Positions 1 to 11,291 of a DNA stretch of 64,000 bases are shown here, piece by piece. The notes under the pieces are model-generated. The model was not told the DNA's origin. It saw only the letters and a list, made by a program, of their open reading frames with translations, and searched no databases. The stretch is taken from assembly GCA_023525975.1 (NCBI GenBank), contig CM042030.1:25972350-26036349 (forward strand). Direction: 5' to 3'. This DNA is from Smallanthus sonchifolius (lineage: Eukaryota; Streptophyta; Magnoliopsida; Asterales; Asteraceae). Both the position numbers and the translations under genes were made by a program. Position 1 is the stretch's first letter; the number at the start of each line of letters is the position of its first letter.

Positions 1-690
1 ACAACAAAGCTCGGCTTGTAGTACAGGGATTCAATCATCAGGAAGGGATTGACTATACAGAGGTATATGCACGTGTGGCACGTCTTGAAGCCATTCGATT
101 GTTTCTGGCGTTCACGTCTTTTAAAGGCTTCAAGGTGTACCAGCTGGACGTCAAAAGTGCTTTTCTTTATGGAAAAGTTAAGGAAGAGGTGTTTGTATGT
201 CAACCGCCCGGTTTTGAAGATCCTACTTATCCTAAAAAAGTTTACAAGTTGGATAAGGCTCTTTATGGACTTCACCAGGCACCTGTTTTGAAACTTTGTC
301 AAAGCATTTACTCAGCAATGGTTTTACTCGTGGGCAAATTGATAGTACCCTTTTCATCAGAAAACAGGGAGAGAATTGTTGCTGGTACAAATATACGTGG
401 ATGATATTATTTCTGGGTCTACAAATGAGAATTTATGCAAGGAGTTCGAAGCTGTTATGAAATCTAAGTTCTAGATGAGCACGATGGGGGAGCTCTAATT
501 TATCTTAGGGTTGCAAGTTAATAAAAAATAAGATGGGTTCTTTATTCATCAAGCTATATATGTTCAAGACATTTTGGTTCATTTCAAGATGACTGGTTCA
601 TTATCTCAAAATACTCCCATCTGTGTTAATCATAAGCTTTGTACTGATCCTGATTGTAAAGATGTTGATACTCATTTGTATCATGCCATG
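1..690 (+). pseudogene. Ty1/copia reverse transcriptase fragment (Cop1, part 1)
   Basis: This is the 5' part of the RT domain of a copia polyprotein, cut by the window start. Translation from base 3 gives the copia RT signatures QLDVKSAFLYGK, VFVCQPPGFEDP and KALYGLHQAP. After about base 285 the frame shifts and stops appear, but the catalytic YVDDI motif is still readable at 393-407, followed by a degenerate FILGLQVN segment and DVDTHLYHAM at the end. The frame resumes exactly at 12287 once element A and one copy of its target duplication are removed. The wording of the motifs is SIRE-like within copia, which fits the accessory ORF near its 3' LTR. It is inactive because of stops, frameshifts and insertions. 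Confidence 0.93.
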
Positions 691-1282
691 TGTTAGGACC
701 GTGTACGTACGGATTACAATAGATTCAACGTGAAACCGAATCAAATAGCGCGGAATTCTATTTGATTGGCGATCCAATCAGTGAGAACGACAACCCGGAT
801 CAATCTAACGATTGATAAACGTTATGAACGTGTAGGAATCGATCCGGGAACGAACTATGAAGTTGGACAAAGTCTCTGGACGATTTCGTGCGGCTAGGGT
901 TGATTAATATGACTTCTTTTTTTTAACAACACGATTTAAGATGTATTTATAGTCTGCAGGTTCCAGTCGTACGAATGGCTCATACGGATGATCCATTCGT
1001 GCGACTGAGTCATTCGGCAGATTGAACCATCCTTATGGTTCATTCGTACGAATGAGCCATACTTATGACTCATTCGTGCGACTGAGTCCATTCTGACTCA
1101 TCAGCATGAACAACTTCTGCATAAGTATTATTTAAACATGTTAAGGGTATATATCAACTGTGATCAATAATAATAAACATAAACAACCATAAATACTCAA
1201 AACACACTGTTTTATATCACAACTGACTGATTACATTTGACTCGAACGCTTACAATGAACTGGGGACATATGTGTACCAACA
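691..1282 (-). repeat. LTR A1 (3' LTR of element A)
   Basis: A 592-bp LTR, with TG...CA ends when read on the minus strand. It matches 11691-12281 almost base for base, and 7908-8456 apart from a 43-bp gap. On the minus strand a TATA box is followed by the LTR end. The stretch just upstream of the TATA box (about 965-1095) is packed with TTCGTGCGACTGAG and ATTCGTACGAAT motifs. Confidence 0.95.
943..952 (-). promoter_or_regulatory. TATA box of LTR A1
   Basis: The minus strand reads CTATAAATAC. The same box occurs in the other two A LTRs at 8159-8168 and 11942-11951. It lies directly downstream of the palindromic motif cluster, as expected for a U3 promoter. Confidence 0.7.
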
Positions 1283-1298
1283 AACTCCCCCTTGGACC
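1283..1298 (-). promoter_or_regulatory. Polypurine tract of element A
   Basis: The minus strand reads CCAAGGGGGAGTT immediately before the LTR start TGTTGG. It would prime plus-strand DNA synthesis. The same tract lies at 8457-8472, and the AAGGGGGAGT core recurs in Cop1, Cop2 and E. Confidence 0.85.
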
Positions 1299-1313
1299 TA
1301 GTTCATTCTATCT

Positions 1314-2021
1314 TCAATCAGTCCTCAGAAATTCCTTTGTCTTCTCCTTCCATGAAACTCCAGCGTGTATCTCGTACGCAAAGCACACTTCGATAACACG
1401 TTGAAATTGTAGCGCTTGCTCCATATCCCATATATCTGAAAATATTTGACACTTGTACAAAGTATAAACATCTCGTTCTGACAAGTTTGTGAGCCACATG
1501 GGATCATACACTCGAATTGTTTTCCAATCATCACCTTTATCCAATACAATAACAGCTTCACCCGTTCTTGAATCGTAATTCCACCACTTGAAATACCTCG
1601 AGAAGTTCTGAGGTAATTTTCGAAGTGGGATCTTCTTCATTGTAGTCGGTGGCTGCCATTTCAATGTTACCTTGGGGCGCTTTGTGATCGGATTGATTTT
1701 GTTCTTGTGAATAATACGTTGTGGTCTTTGAGGCTTGAAGTTTACCCATTTATTGCGGTACTCGAACTTCAACGCTCTTTCCAACCAACCCGATCTACCC
1801 CCTTCTTCAGCATATAATAATTTCAAACATGCTAACCGGTTCATCTCGAATCCTGGCAGCGTCTTTAGCTCGTGTGCATATCTGAAATACTGGACTCCAC
1901 CTTCTCTTTTGACAGCGTAAACGTTAAGATCAGAGAAGTAAGCCCAGCTGATGATTTTTCCCCATTCGTGGCTCCCCCTAATGTTATAAAACTTTGTATA
2001 TTCGACAGGGGGAGGGGGCAT
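1314..2021 (-). CDS. Copia 3' accessory ORF, 235 aa (copy 1)
   Basis: An intact ORF at the 3' end of element A, ending about 30 bp before the polypurine tract. It starts MPPPPVEYTKFYN; the lysine/arginine-rich centre includes KKIPLRKLPQNFSRYFKWWN, and the C-terminus has YDPMWLTNLSE and VCFAYEIHAGVSW. No protease, integrase, RT or zinc-knuckle motif is visible, and no transmembrane segment or signal peptide is obvious. The same blocks recur in the same place (before PPT and LTR) in Cop1 (30418-30692), Cop2 (31179-33180) and E (37930-40826). It therefore belongs to a retrotransposon accessory family; SIRE-type copia elements are known to carry an extra ORF here. Its biochemical role is unknown. 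Two copies at least 99% identical in one element suggest it is recent and still open. Confidence 0.85.
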   Translation of the reverse strand: MPPPPVEYTKFYNIRGSHEWGKIISWAYFSDLNVYAVKREGGVQYFRYAHELKTLPGFEMNRLACLKLLYAEEGGRSGWLERALKFEYRNKWVNFKPQRPQRIIHKNKINPITKRPKVTLKWQPPTTMKKIPLRKLPQNFSRYFKWWNYDSRTGEAVIVLDKGDDWKTIRVYDPMWLTNLSERDVYTLYKCQIFSDIWDMEQALQFQRVIEVCFAYEIHAGVSWKEKTKEFLRTD

Positions 2022-2040
2022 TAGGGTTTTGCGACTGAAT

Positions 2041-2290
2041 AGTTTGAACGATAGGGGAACAGTTGCGATTGAGTGGTTTATATACTTACCTGACCTTCAT
2101 TCGTGCGAATGGGCCAACCATATGTTCCAATCGTGCGACTGATATCCAGTCGTGCGAATAGACTCAATCGCATGGACCAATCGTATGACTGAACCATACT
2201 TATGGCTCATACGTACACCAGAGTTTCATACGTCTGAATGGACCAACCGTATGGTCCATTCGTGCTACTGAGTGAATCCATCGGAGTGTG
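2041..2290. repeat. Cluster of TTCGTGCGA/CGACTGA motifs in element A
   Basis: A non-coding stretch upstream of the accessory ORF start (plus-strand right) with many dispersed variants of TTCGTGCGAATG, TCGTGCGACTGA and CATACGT. The same vocabulary occurs in the LTRs (965-1095) and in the gag leader (7410-7645). The copy in the second internal region is at about 9215-9464. Confidence 0.75.
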
Positions 2291-2317
2291 ACATGTTCGA
2301 TTCACTCTTGCACTCGG

Positions 2318-2490
2318 TCACCTCAGTCGTGACCCTTTTACCTCAAACATTTTACTTAATTTGATCACCTCAGACGTGATCCTTTTACCCAGTCTTCCCA
2401 GTTTCCTAACTGGTCACCTCAGACGTGACCCTTTTACCCAGTCTTCCCAGTTTCCTAACTGGTCACCTCAGACGTGACCCTTTTACTTTT
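2318..2490. repeat. Tandem repeat of about 50 bp with a GGTCACCTCAGACGTGACC core
   Basis: Three to four units, each with an inverted GGTCAC...GTGACC core followed by CTTTTACCCAGTCTTCC and CAGTTTCCTAACT. The last two full units are nearly identical. An identical array is at 9492-9664 in the duplicated internal region. Confidence 0.85.
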
Positions 2491-3099
2491 TCAAAATTTT
2501 TGACAAGCTGTCTTGTTTGGATTCAGAATTTTAGTTTCAAGGAGTCTTGTCTTGTCGCACAGTCCAATAATAAAAATAAAATCAAAACCTTTAAAGGAAA
2601 TAAAGCAAACTGAGATTTAAACGAAACAAACATTTAAAATTTTCTCCCCCTCAACAGGACACCCGTTCTGATGTCACAGACTAAAGGAAAGATCCATGTG
2701 AAATCATACAGGCATTGACACTAGTATTTGAGACTTTTCAAGTAATTTTAACTTTAAAAAAAATAAAATACTGTACACAAAATTAATAGAAGCTGTAAAA
2801 ACAGAAAGCACATTCTTTTTGTGAGACTTGTAATTTTGGGGAATCATATCAGTATACGAAGCGGTTGACATCATGTTTTGTTCAAGTTATGATATGTTAG
2901 CACACTGCCGATCCAGTCGATTACCAGTATATAATCCATTTAAACTCACCAAAATCGGAACAATCAGCACTTGTGATATTCGAATGGTTCCCACTGCTCA
3001 ACATACTTTCGTATCCAGGTATGCACAAGAATTCCGTTATACCAGTGATTATGTTGTATTCATTCAACTAAATATGTGTGAGATAAGGGAGATTTAGGC

Positions 3100-3878
3100 T
3101 AGGTTTTGGGTACTTGGGCATTTTTGGTAATTTGGCTTTTGAGCTTTTGGAGTGTTTGAGCTTTGAAGGATGAAGAACTTTTGATTTGTTCTTTGAGATT
3201 TGACTTTGGGCTTGAGAACTTTTTACCAGTTCTTTGAGATTTGACTTTGGGCTTGAGAACTTTTTACCAGTTCTTTGAGATTTGAGAAGCCTTTGGCTCT
3301 TTGTGTGATAGGACTTTGTGGAGCCTTTGGCTCTTTGGGAGATTTGGGCTTATGAACTTAATACCAGTTCATTTGAAGTTTGACCTAGAGGGTATTTTCT
3401 CAGAGTCACTATCCCCAAGGGTAATACCATAGGCCATTTGGGAACTCCACCTAGAGAGTATATCCTCAGAGTCGCTATCCCCAAGGGTAATACACTAGAT
3501 TTCGTTAAGGTATGGGTGATGGGTAGGTTTACGGGATTTGAAGAAAGAGGCATTGATTGAATACAACACAACGACCAAGTACATTAGTTCTCGGCAATCT
3601 TAGACCCGAAATTACCACCAAGGACATATGTCAGTGCAGTGTTCACCCACTCGACGCAAAAGATTGTTATCTTTTTATCGCGTTGAGCTTCCTGTCCGAT
3701 TGAGAGAGCCTACCAATATATCGAACTGGACGTAGTATATGGTGAATCATTTAGGTTTAGACATAATATCAACCGTCCACTGATATACTATCATTTCCCC
3801 ACCATTTAACACAAGCTCATTTTTTTTTTCAATTTTATATTGTTTTTGAATTTTCTTAAAAAATAAACTTTAACTCAT

Positions 3879-3880
<2 letters not shown>
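3100..3880. repeat. Non-coding region of element A with short duplications
   Basis: No credible ORF. It holds a duplicated stretch of about 45 bp (TTTGACTTTGGGCTTGAGAA, around 3195-3285) and a second duplication of about 60 bp around 3396-3495 with the shared core ATCCCCAAGGGTAATAC. It is copied at about 10274-11040. Confidence 0.7.
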
Positions 3881-3881
<1 letters not shown>

Positions 3882-3922
<41 letters not shown>

Positions 3923-4000
3923 TGTCTCAAATACCTCGATGCCTGTGTACTATCATTTTCCACAGACCAGGATCAATTTCCCCCAATCTGCCCTTCCCAA

Positions 4001-4043
<43 letters not shown>

Positions 4044-4066
4044 AACTTAGAATCTGCCCTTCCCAA

Positions 4067-4111
<45 letters not shown>

Positions 4112-4134
4112 AACTTAGAATCTGCCCTTCCCAA

Positions 4135-4183
<49 letters not shown>
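3882..4183. repeat. Long poly-T tracts in a tandem repeat
   Basis: Four T runs of about 35-48 bases, the last three separated by near-identical spacers containing ATCTGCCCTTCCCAAAG and AATAAACTTAG. On the element's own strand these are poly-A tracts. The counterpart at 11058-11342 has different tract lengths, as expected for slippage. Exact lengths may be assembly-dependent. Confidence 0.85.
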
Positions 4184-4187
<4 letters not shown>

Positions 4188-4304
4188 AACTTAGAAATAT
4201 CTCCCCCTAAAATTTTAAAACAGAAAATCTTTTTGTGTTTTTGAATTTTAAATAACGACTAGAAAAAGAAAAAGAAAAAAAAAACAAAAAATTAAATTTG
4301 GACT

Positions 4305-4515
4305 ATGAACTCGACTCATCCGAAACGACTTCATTTTTCTTCTTGACACCATTTACCTCTAGCAGATAGAAAAACCGTGGTTTATCAAAAGCTTTAGTCC
4401 TCCTTTTATATTTTTGACATTTGACAGGAGTGACAAATTTCCTGTCATGTGCCTGGAAGCCCCACTATCAACAATCCACGTGTTTGTAGAAGCAGTGTAG
4501 CGGACAACCTGCACA
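4305..4515 (-). pseudogene. Copia protease remnant of element A
   Basis: Downstream of the gag stop on the minus strand, in another frame, lies TWIVDSGASRHMTGN, the aspartic protease signature (DSGA) typical of copia. Homology ends within about 20 codons and the sequence runs into an unrelated short tail. No integrase follows. A copy is at about 11470-11690. The fragment shows that A descends from an ordinary copia gag-pol element. Confidence 0.8.
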
Positions 4516-4527
4516 CAACAAAGAAAC

Positions 4528-7353
4528 TCAGTTTAGGTTAGGTACCCAAGCCCTCATGGTCTTGGGTTTGCCGTCAGCATCGCGCAATAGGAAATCAACC
4601 CATTGTCCCTTCTCAGTGGTTAACTCAGGGGATTTTCCTTTATCTTTGTTCTCAGACACATGATCCGACTTAACTTTCCACGAACCAGTTTTGTGCAGTG
4701 ATCGCTTGTGATAAACGGTCGACTGGTTTACTGGGTATGCACGTGGTTTGTTGTCATCAGTATTCACCATGTTGTTCATTACAGGTTTGTGAGGAACATT
4801 CCTATAATGTACTTGATGGTGTAAGGGAGAGGTTGAGTTAAACTTGGAATAATGAGTTTTTTTATAAAAATTTTCAACCTTCCTCTTTGGTGTCTTAGAA
4901 TTAGGACAATTTTGTGCTAAGTGTCCCCTTTTCCCACATCCATAGCAGGATCTCCGCTCTACAATCCTCGGAGATCTACTTTGATGCGCATTGTGGTGAT
5001 TCTGAAACCCATCCTTTTTCTCAATATTAGGTTTTTGGCCCTCCTTGAGGAATTGGATGGATTTGCTCAAGTTCGTGACCACTGCCTTTCCTTTCTCAAG
5101 GCTAGGACGAGGCTGAGGATTGGTCTGCCTTGGTTTGGGATTCTGAATGGTTTGAGTTCCCAAACAAGGTCTTACATAATCCTCTTCCTCATCCCTTTTT
5201 CCAATAGTGAATATATCTTTAACGCAGGAAGATGTTCCACAATTTTCAGTGATCGGTTGTAATGGTTTTACAAGAGTGTCCGGATCACTGACAAGTGGAG
5301 TTGTCACAACATGGTCTTTCACTGGGTTGTCGTTTAAAGGTTTGCTTTTCGTGTTCAAAAGACCCTCAAGAGGTGGTGGAACCTCTCGATAACCAATGCC
5401 CTCTCCCCCCTTTCTAACATTCACCAGATTCTTCAAGATGTGAGAAGAACTGGCAACACTGTGTAACTTTTGTTTGAGAGAGTCATACTCAACTTGGAGA
5501 AGAGCGAGTTCTTTCTTTGCTTGTTCAATTGATTTTAAGTAAAAATTGATGTCATTTGACTGATTAAAAACTACAACTTCAGTTTCCTTAAGTTGTTTCT
5601 TCAACACTTCAATTTGTTCTTTAAAACCGCTTTCATTTTGTTTTAGAACTCGATTCGCTTCTGTACATTGTTGTAGGTCAGTTACCAGGCTTTCATTATG
5701 ATCTAATAACCTAGCAAATTTCAGGTCAATTGTTTCCCGGAATTTTTCACAATCATTGCAAGCATGTTTATTAAACAGTTCATCTTTGGAACATACCTGA
5801 GTCTCACTAGCGGTGTTTGTCATGAAAGCGCATGTGGAATCAGCATCTTCCACCGGTTCGGATCTTGAAACAAACTGGGCGTCTTCGGCAGCATCTTCTC
5901 CATCTGAGTTAGCACTATCAGAAGAGTTATCCCTTTCACTCGCAGAGTCATCATTCAACTCTTCTACATTTGCCATGTTTGCCTCAGTTGCTGGTCCAAA
6001 TCTGAATGACCAATCTTGTCCCTCGTCTCCTTGAGCTGCCATGGCTGCTGTGTTTGATTTAGGAGTAAGAGTAGCAGTTGTGTTTTCCCTAGCATTTGAG
6101 TTAAAAGGATTACTGTTCCCTGTCTTCTTTGGCTTCACACACTCTCTTTTGAAATGGCCCTTTTCCCCGCAATTGAAGCACGTAACTTTGGATTTGTCGA
6201 AGCCAAACTTGGTTCCTTTGTTGGCTATCAGCTCTTCTCCAGTCTTCTTGACGAACTCCTTTGCTCGTCGTACAGCACTTGCGAGAGCCCAAGAAATGTC
6301 CATTCTCTCCATCTCCACAGGGTCTACTTGTTCGTAATCCTCGTCAGTAAGGTGGCAATTTCCTATTTGCCCTGCCACCAACCCATTATATGAAACTACC
6401 ATTGCTGCAAGCAATCCCATATGTTCCTTTGCCACTTCCACAGTCACGTTCCCAAGGTTGTCAGTTTTTAACTTTGCGGTTGAATCGGATGTATTCTTCT
6501 GTGAAGATGTGCCCGACGAACCACCAGTGGATGTGGTGTTCTGAGGAGAGCCCGAGGTGTTTGATACAAACGCGGTTTGAATAGGAGTACCAGATGATGC
6601 GGAAGCAGGAGTTGCATTGTATAAAGCTGGATTCTGATTATACGTTCCTCTTTGGGCCTTGTATTTTTCTACCAGCGCCTGTTCTCTCAGCTTGATGGTG
6701 AACTCATTTATATCCAACATCTCCAGAGTGCCATTTTGTTTCAAGATAGTGATAAAGGAGTCCCATTTGTCTGGCAAACCATCAGCAAGGCTCAACACTT
6801 TTTCTTCCATAGTAGTCACTATCCCATGAGTATGCAACTCACTCATTAGATGATAAAAACGATCAAGTATTTCATCTAACGTTTCTCTTCCAATCGCAGC
6901 AAAGTTATCAAATTCCTTTTTCAGTGCCTTGGCCCTCATATTCTTTAGAGCTGCATTCCCTTCATATCTCTTTTCTAAAGCATCCCATAAAGGTTTGGAC
7001 AGTCTATTTTCTGAAAATTGGTGAAAAATATCCTTTGGAATGGATTGTGTGAGGAGAGCATATGCCTTCTTCTCAGCATTATATGTAGTCTTCTGGGCTT
7101 CAGACATCCCAGTCAACGTTAGTTTGACTCCATCAGCTCCCACAGGAACAGTGTATCCTGTTTCAATTGATACCCAAAGCATTGGATCTACCCCGTTGAG
7201 ATAGATCTCAAAACGATGTTTCCAGTGTGGGTAGTCATCAAGTGACACAAGTTTCGGAGCTTTCTGTCCATTTCCCGCTTCATTTTCTATTATCATCATG
7301 TTTTGAAGTCTTGCGTTCTGCCCGGCTGTATAGGCTGAGTGCTCGTCAGTCAT
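4528..7353 (-). CDS. gag: Copia Gag polyprotein, 941 aa
   Basis: An intact, unusually long copia gag. Residues about 30-240 form the gag N-terminal region (PKLVSLDDYPHWKHRFE, LWDALEKRYEG, LSLADGLPDKWDSF). A CCHC zinc knuckle lies at C392-C395-H400-C405 and a second at C803-C806-H811-C816. Residues about 545-640 are predicted coiled coil (heptad-like LKKQLKE, SIEQAKKELALLQ), and an acidic/serine-rich stretch covers 465-515. Gag packages the element RNA into particles in the cytoplasm. The ATG lies about 550 bp downstream of the primer binding site, and no upstream in-frame start is needed. The ORF stops just before the protease remnant, so A would make Gag but no Pol. Confidence 0.93.
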   Translation of the reverse strand: MTDEHSAYTAGQNARLQNMMIIENEAGNGQKAPKLVSLDDYPHWKHRFEIYLNGVDPMLWVSIETGYTVPVGADGVKLTLTGMSEAQKTTYNAEKKAYALLTQSIPKDIFHQFSENRLSKPLWDALEKRYEGNAALKNMRAKALKKEFDNFAAIGRETLDEILDRFYHLMSELHTHGIVTTMEEKVLSLADGLPDKWDSFITILKQNGTLEMLDINEFTIKLREQALVEKYKAQRGTYNQNPALYNATPASASSGTPIQTAFVSNTSGSPQNTTSTGGSSGTSSQKNTSDSTAKLKTDNLGNVTVEVAKEHMGLLAAMVVSYNGLVAGQIGNCHLTDEDYEQVDPVEMERMDISWALASAVRRAKEFVKKTGEELIANKGTKFGFDKSKVTCFNCGEKGHFKRECVKPKKTGNSNPFNSNARENTTATLTPKSNTAAMAAQGDEGQDWSFRFGPATEANMANVEELNDDSASERDNSSDSANSDGEDAAEDAQFVSRSEPVEDADSTCAFMTNTASETQVCSKDELFNKHACNDCEKFRETIDLKFARLLDHNESLVTDLQQCTEANRVLKQNESGFKEQIEVLKKQLKETEVVVFNQSNDINFYLKSIEQAKKELALLQVEYDSLKQKLHSVASSSHILKNLVNVRKGGEGIGYREVPPPLEGLLNTKSKPLNDNPVKDHVVTTPLVSDPDTLVKPLQPITENCGTSSCVKDIFTIGKRDEEEDYVRPCLGTQTIQNPKPRQTNPQPRPSLEKGKAVVTNLSKSIQFLKEGQKPNIEKKDGFQNHHNAHQSRSPRIVERRSCYGCGKRGHLAQNCPNSKTPKRKVENFYKKTHYSKFNSTSPLHHQVHYRNVPHKPVMNNMVNTDDNKPRAYPVNQSTVYHKRSLHKTGSWKVKSDHVSENKDKGKSPELTTEKGQWVDFLLRDADGKPKTMRAWVPNLN

Positions 7354-7890
7354 TTTTAAAAAAATTTTGGATTTTCAACACTTAGAAAAATTTTGGAAGG
7401 ATAGAACCGATTGAGTCCAGTCGTACGAATGAGTTCACCGAAAGAGCTATCCGTGCGATTGAGTTGTACGAATGAGAGAAAATTGATGCGGATGGTCTAT
7501 TCGTACGAATGGAGAAGCGATTGAGGTCAATCGTGCGAATGGAGTCCACGAATGAGAGAAAATTGATGCGGATGGTCTATTCGTACGAATGGAGAAGCGA
7601 CTGAGGTCAATCGTGCGAATGGAGTCCACGAATGAGTCAATCGTCCGAATGTGCTACAGGACGCGCAGAAACCCTAAAAACGTGAAAATTTTCGAAAAAC
7701 GAGATTTTGATCGAGTTTTTGGGGCTGCAAAAGATGTAGAACTTTAGAAAACAAGAACTAAGTGTAAAGCAATGACTTTTTTTCGCAAAAACACAAGTAA
7801 AACAAGATTTAACCACGAAAAATTTAGCTTTTGAACAAAAACGAGAATTTTATACCAAAACAAGATTGAATACACGAAGAATCACGAGCC
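7354..7890 (-). other. 5' leader of element A
   Basis: Untranslated DNA between primer binding site and gag. About 7410-7645 holds two near-identical copies of a unit of about 75 bp rich in TCGTACGAATG and CGTGCGAATGGAG, the same motif family as in the LTR. The rest is A-rich with no ORF of note. Confidence 0.75.
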
Positions 7891-7893
7891 AAA

Positions 7894-7907
7894 GCTCTGA
7901 TACCACT
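7894..7907 (-). promoter_or_regulatory. Primer binding site of element A
   Basis: The minus strand reads TGGTATCAGAGC two bases after the end of LTR A2. This is the standard complement of the 3' end of plant initiator tRNA-Met, which primes minus-strand synthesis. It fixes the element's orientation. Confidence 0.9.
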
Positions 7908-8456
7908 TGTTAGGACCGTGTACGTACGGATTACAATAGATTCAACGTGAAACCGAATCAAATAGCGCGGAATTCTATTTGATTGGCGATCCAATCAGTG
8001 AGAACGACAACCCGGATCAATCTAACGATTGATAAACGTTATGAACGTGTAGGAATCCATCCGGGAACGAACTATGAAGTTGGACAAAGTCTCTGGACGA
8101 TTTCGTGCGGCTAGGGTTGATTAATATGACTCCTTCTCTTAACAACACGATTTAAGATGTATTTATAGTCTGCAGGTTCCAGTCGTACGAATGGCTCATA
8201 CGGATGATCCATTCGTGCGACTGAGTCATTCGGCAGATTGAACCATCCTTATGGTTCATTCGTACGAATGAGCCATACTTATGACTCATTCGTGCGACTG
8301 AGTCCATTCTGACTCATCAGCATGAACAACTTCTGCATAAGTATTATTTAAACATGTTAACCATAAATACTCAAAACACACTGTTTTATATCACAACTGA
8401 CTGATTACATTTGACTCGAACGCTTACAATGAACTGGGGACATATGTGTACCAACA
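7908..8456 (-). repeat. LTR A2 (middle LTR)
   Basis: A 549-bp LTR shared by the two halves of element A. It lacks about 43 bp (between AACATGTTAA and CCATAAATACTC) that both outer LTRs retain, and has private substitutions (for example GAATCCATCC against GAATCGATCC). It is preceded by a polypurine tract copy on one side and the PBS on the other. Confidence 0.93.
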
Positions 8457-11052
8457 AACTCCCCCTTGGACCTAGTTCATTCTATCTTCAATCAGTCCTC
8501 AGAAATTCCTTTGTCTTCTCCTTCCATGAAACTCCAGCGTGTATCTCGTACGCAAAGCACACTTCGATAACACGTTGAAATTGTAGCGCTTGCTCCATAT
8601 CCCATATATCTGAAAATATTTGACACTTGTACAAAGTATAAACATCTCGTTCTGACAAGTTTGTGAGCCACATGGGATCATACACTCGAATTGTTTCCCA
8701 ATCATCACCTTTATCCAATACAATAACAGCTTCACCCGTTCTTGAATCGTAATTCCACCACTTGAAATACCTCGAGAAGTTCTGAGGTAATTTTCGAAGT
8801 GGGATCTTCTTCATTGTAGTCGGTGGCTGCCATTTCAATGTTACCTTGGGGCGCTTTGTGATCGGATTGATTTTGTTCTTGTGAATAATACGTTGTGGTC
8901 TTTGAGGCTTGAAGTTTACCCATTTATTGCGGTACTCGAACTTCAACGCTCTTTCCAACCAACCCGATCTACCCCCTTCTTCAGCATATAATAATTTCAA
9001 ACATGCTAACCGGTTCATCTCGAATCCTGGCAGCGTCTTTAGCTCGTGTGCATATCTGAAATACTGGACTCCACCTTCTCTTTTGACAGCGTAAACGTTA
9101 AGATCAGAGAAGTAAGCCCAGCTGATGATTTTTCCCCATTCGTGGCTCCCCCTAATGTTATAAAACTTTGTATATTCGACAGGGGGAGGGGGCATTAGGG
9201 TTTTGCGACTGAATAGTTTGAACGATAGGGGAACAGTTGCGATTGAGTGGTTTATATACTTACCTGACCTTCATTCGTGCGAATGGGCCAACCATATGTT
9301 CCAATCGTGCGACTGATATCCAGTCGTGCGAATAGACTCAATCGCATGGACCAATCGTATGACTGAACCATACTTATGGCTCATACGTACACCAGAGTTT
9401 CATACGTCTGAATGGACCAACCGTATGGTCCATTCGTGCTACTGAGTGAATCCATCGGAGTGTGACATGTTCGATTCACTCTTGCACTCGGTCACCTCAG
9501 TCGTGACCCTTTTACCTCAAACATTTTACTTAATTTGATCACCTCAGACGTGATCCTTTTACCCAGTCTTCCCAGTTTCCTAACTGGTCACCTCAGACGT
9601 GACCCTTTTACCCAGTCTTCCCAGTTTCCTAACTGGTCACCTCAGACGTGACCCTTTTACTTTTTCAAAATTTTTGACAAGCTGTCTTGTTTGGATTCAG
9701 AATTTTAGTTTCAAGGAGTCTTGTCTTGTCGCACAGTCCAATAATAAAAATAAAATCAAAACCTTTAAAGGAAATAAAGCAAACTGAGATTTAAACGAAA
9801 CAAACATTTAAAATTTTCTCCCCCTCAACAGGACACCCGTTCTGATGTCACAGACTAAAGGAAAGATCCATGTGAAATCATACAGGCATTGACACTAGTA
9901 TTTGAGACTTTTCAAGTAATTTTAACTTTAAAAAAAATAAAATACTGTACACAAAATTAATAGAAGCTGTAAAAACAGAAAGCACATTCTTTTTGTGAGA
10001 CTTGTAATTTTGGGGAATCATATCAGTATACGAAGCGGTTGACATCATGTTTTGTTCAAGTTATGATATGTTAGCACACTGCCGATCCAGTCGATTACCA
10101 GTATATAATCCATTTAAACTCACCAAAATCGGAACAATCAGCACTTGTGATATTCGAATGGTTCCCACTGCTCAACATACTTTCGTATCCAGGTATGCAC
10201 AAGAATTCCGTTATACCAGTGATTATGTTGTATTCATTCAACTAAATATGTGTGAGATAAGGGAGATTTAGGCTAGGTTTTGGGTACTTGGGCATTTTTG
10301 GTAATTTGGCTTTTGAGCTTTTGGAGTGTTTGAGCTTTGAAGGATGAAGAACTTTTGATTTGTTCTTTGAGATTTGACTTTGGGCTTGAGAACTTTTTAC
10401 CAGTTCTTTGAGATTTGACTTTGGGCTTGAGAACTTTTTACCAGTTCTTTGAGATTTGAGAAGCCTTTGGCTCTTTGTGTGATAGGACTTTGTGGAGCCT
10501 TTGGCTCTTTGGGAGATTTGGGCTTATGAACTTAATACCAGTTCATTTGAAGTTTGACCTAGAGGGTATTTTCTCAGAGTCACTATCCCCAAGGGTAATA
10601 CCATAGGCCATTTGGGAACTCCACCTAGAGAGTATATCCTCAGAGTCGCTATCCCCAAGGGTAATACACTAGATTTCGTTAAGGTATGGGTGATGGGTAG
10701 GTTTACGGGATTTGAAGAAAGAGGCATTGATTGAATACAACACAACGACCAAGTACATTAGTTCTCGGCAATCTTAGACCCGAAATTACCACCAAGGACA
10801 TATGTCAGTGCAGTGTTCACCCACTCGACGCAAAAGATTGTTATCTTTTTATCGCGTTGAGCTTCCTGTCCGATTGAGAGAGCCTACCAATATATCGAAC
10901 TGGACGTAGTATATGGTGAATCATTTAGGTTTAGACATAATATCAACCGTCCACTGATATACTATCATTTCCCCACCATTTAACACAAGCTCATTTTTTT
11001 TTTCAATTTTATATTGTTTTTGAATTTTCTTAAAAAATAAACTTTAACTCAT

Positions 11053-11101
<49 letters not shown>

Positions 11102-11177
11102 TCTCAAATACCTCGATGCCTGTGTACTATCATTTTCCACAGACCAGGATCAATTTCCCCCAATCTGCCCTTCCCAA

Positions 11178-11220
<43 letters not shown>

Positions 11221-11243
11221 AACTTATAATCTGCCCTTCCCAA

Positions 11244-11291
<48 letters not shown>

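Noticed and set aside
1314..2021. A cellular gene or captured host gene for the 235-aa ORF
   Set aside because: Its position before the polypurine tract and its relatives in other copia elements in this window indicate an element-encoded accessory ORF.
3920..4210. 96-aa ORF of poly-phenylalanine
   Set aside because: It is only translation of poly-T tracts.
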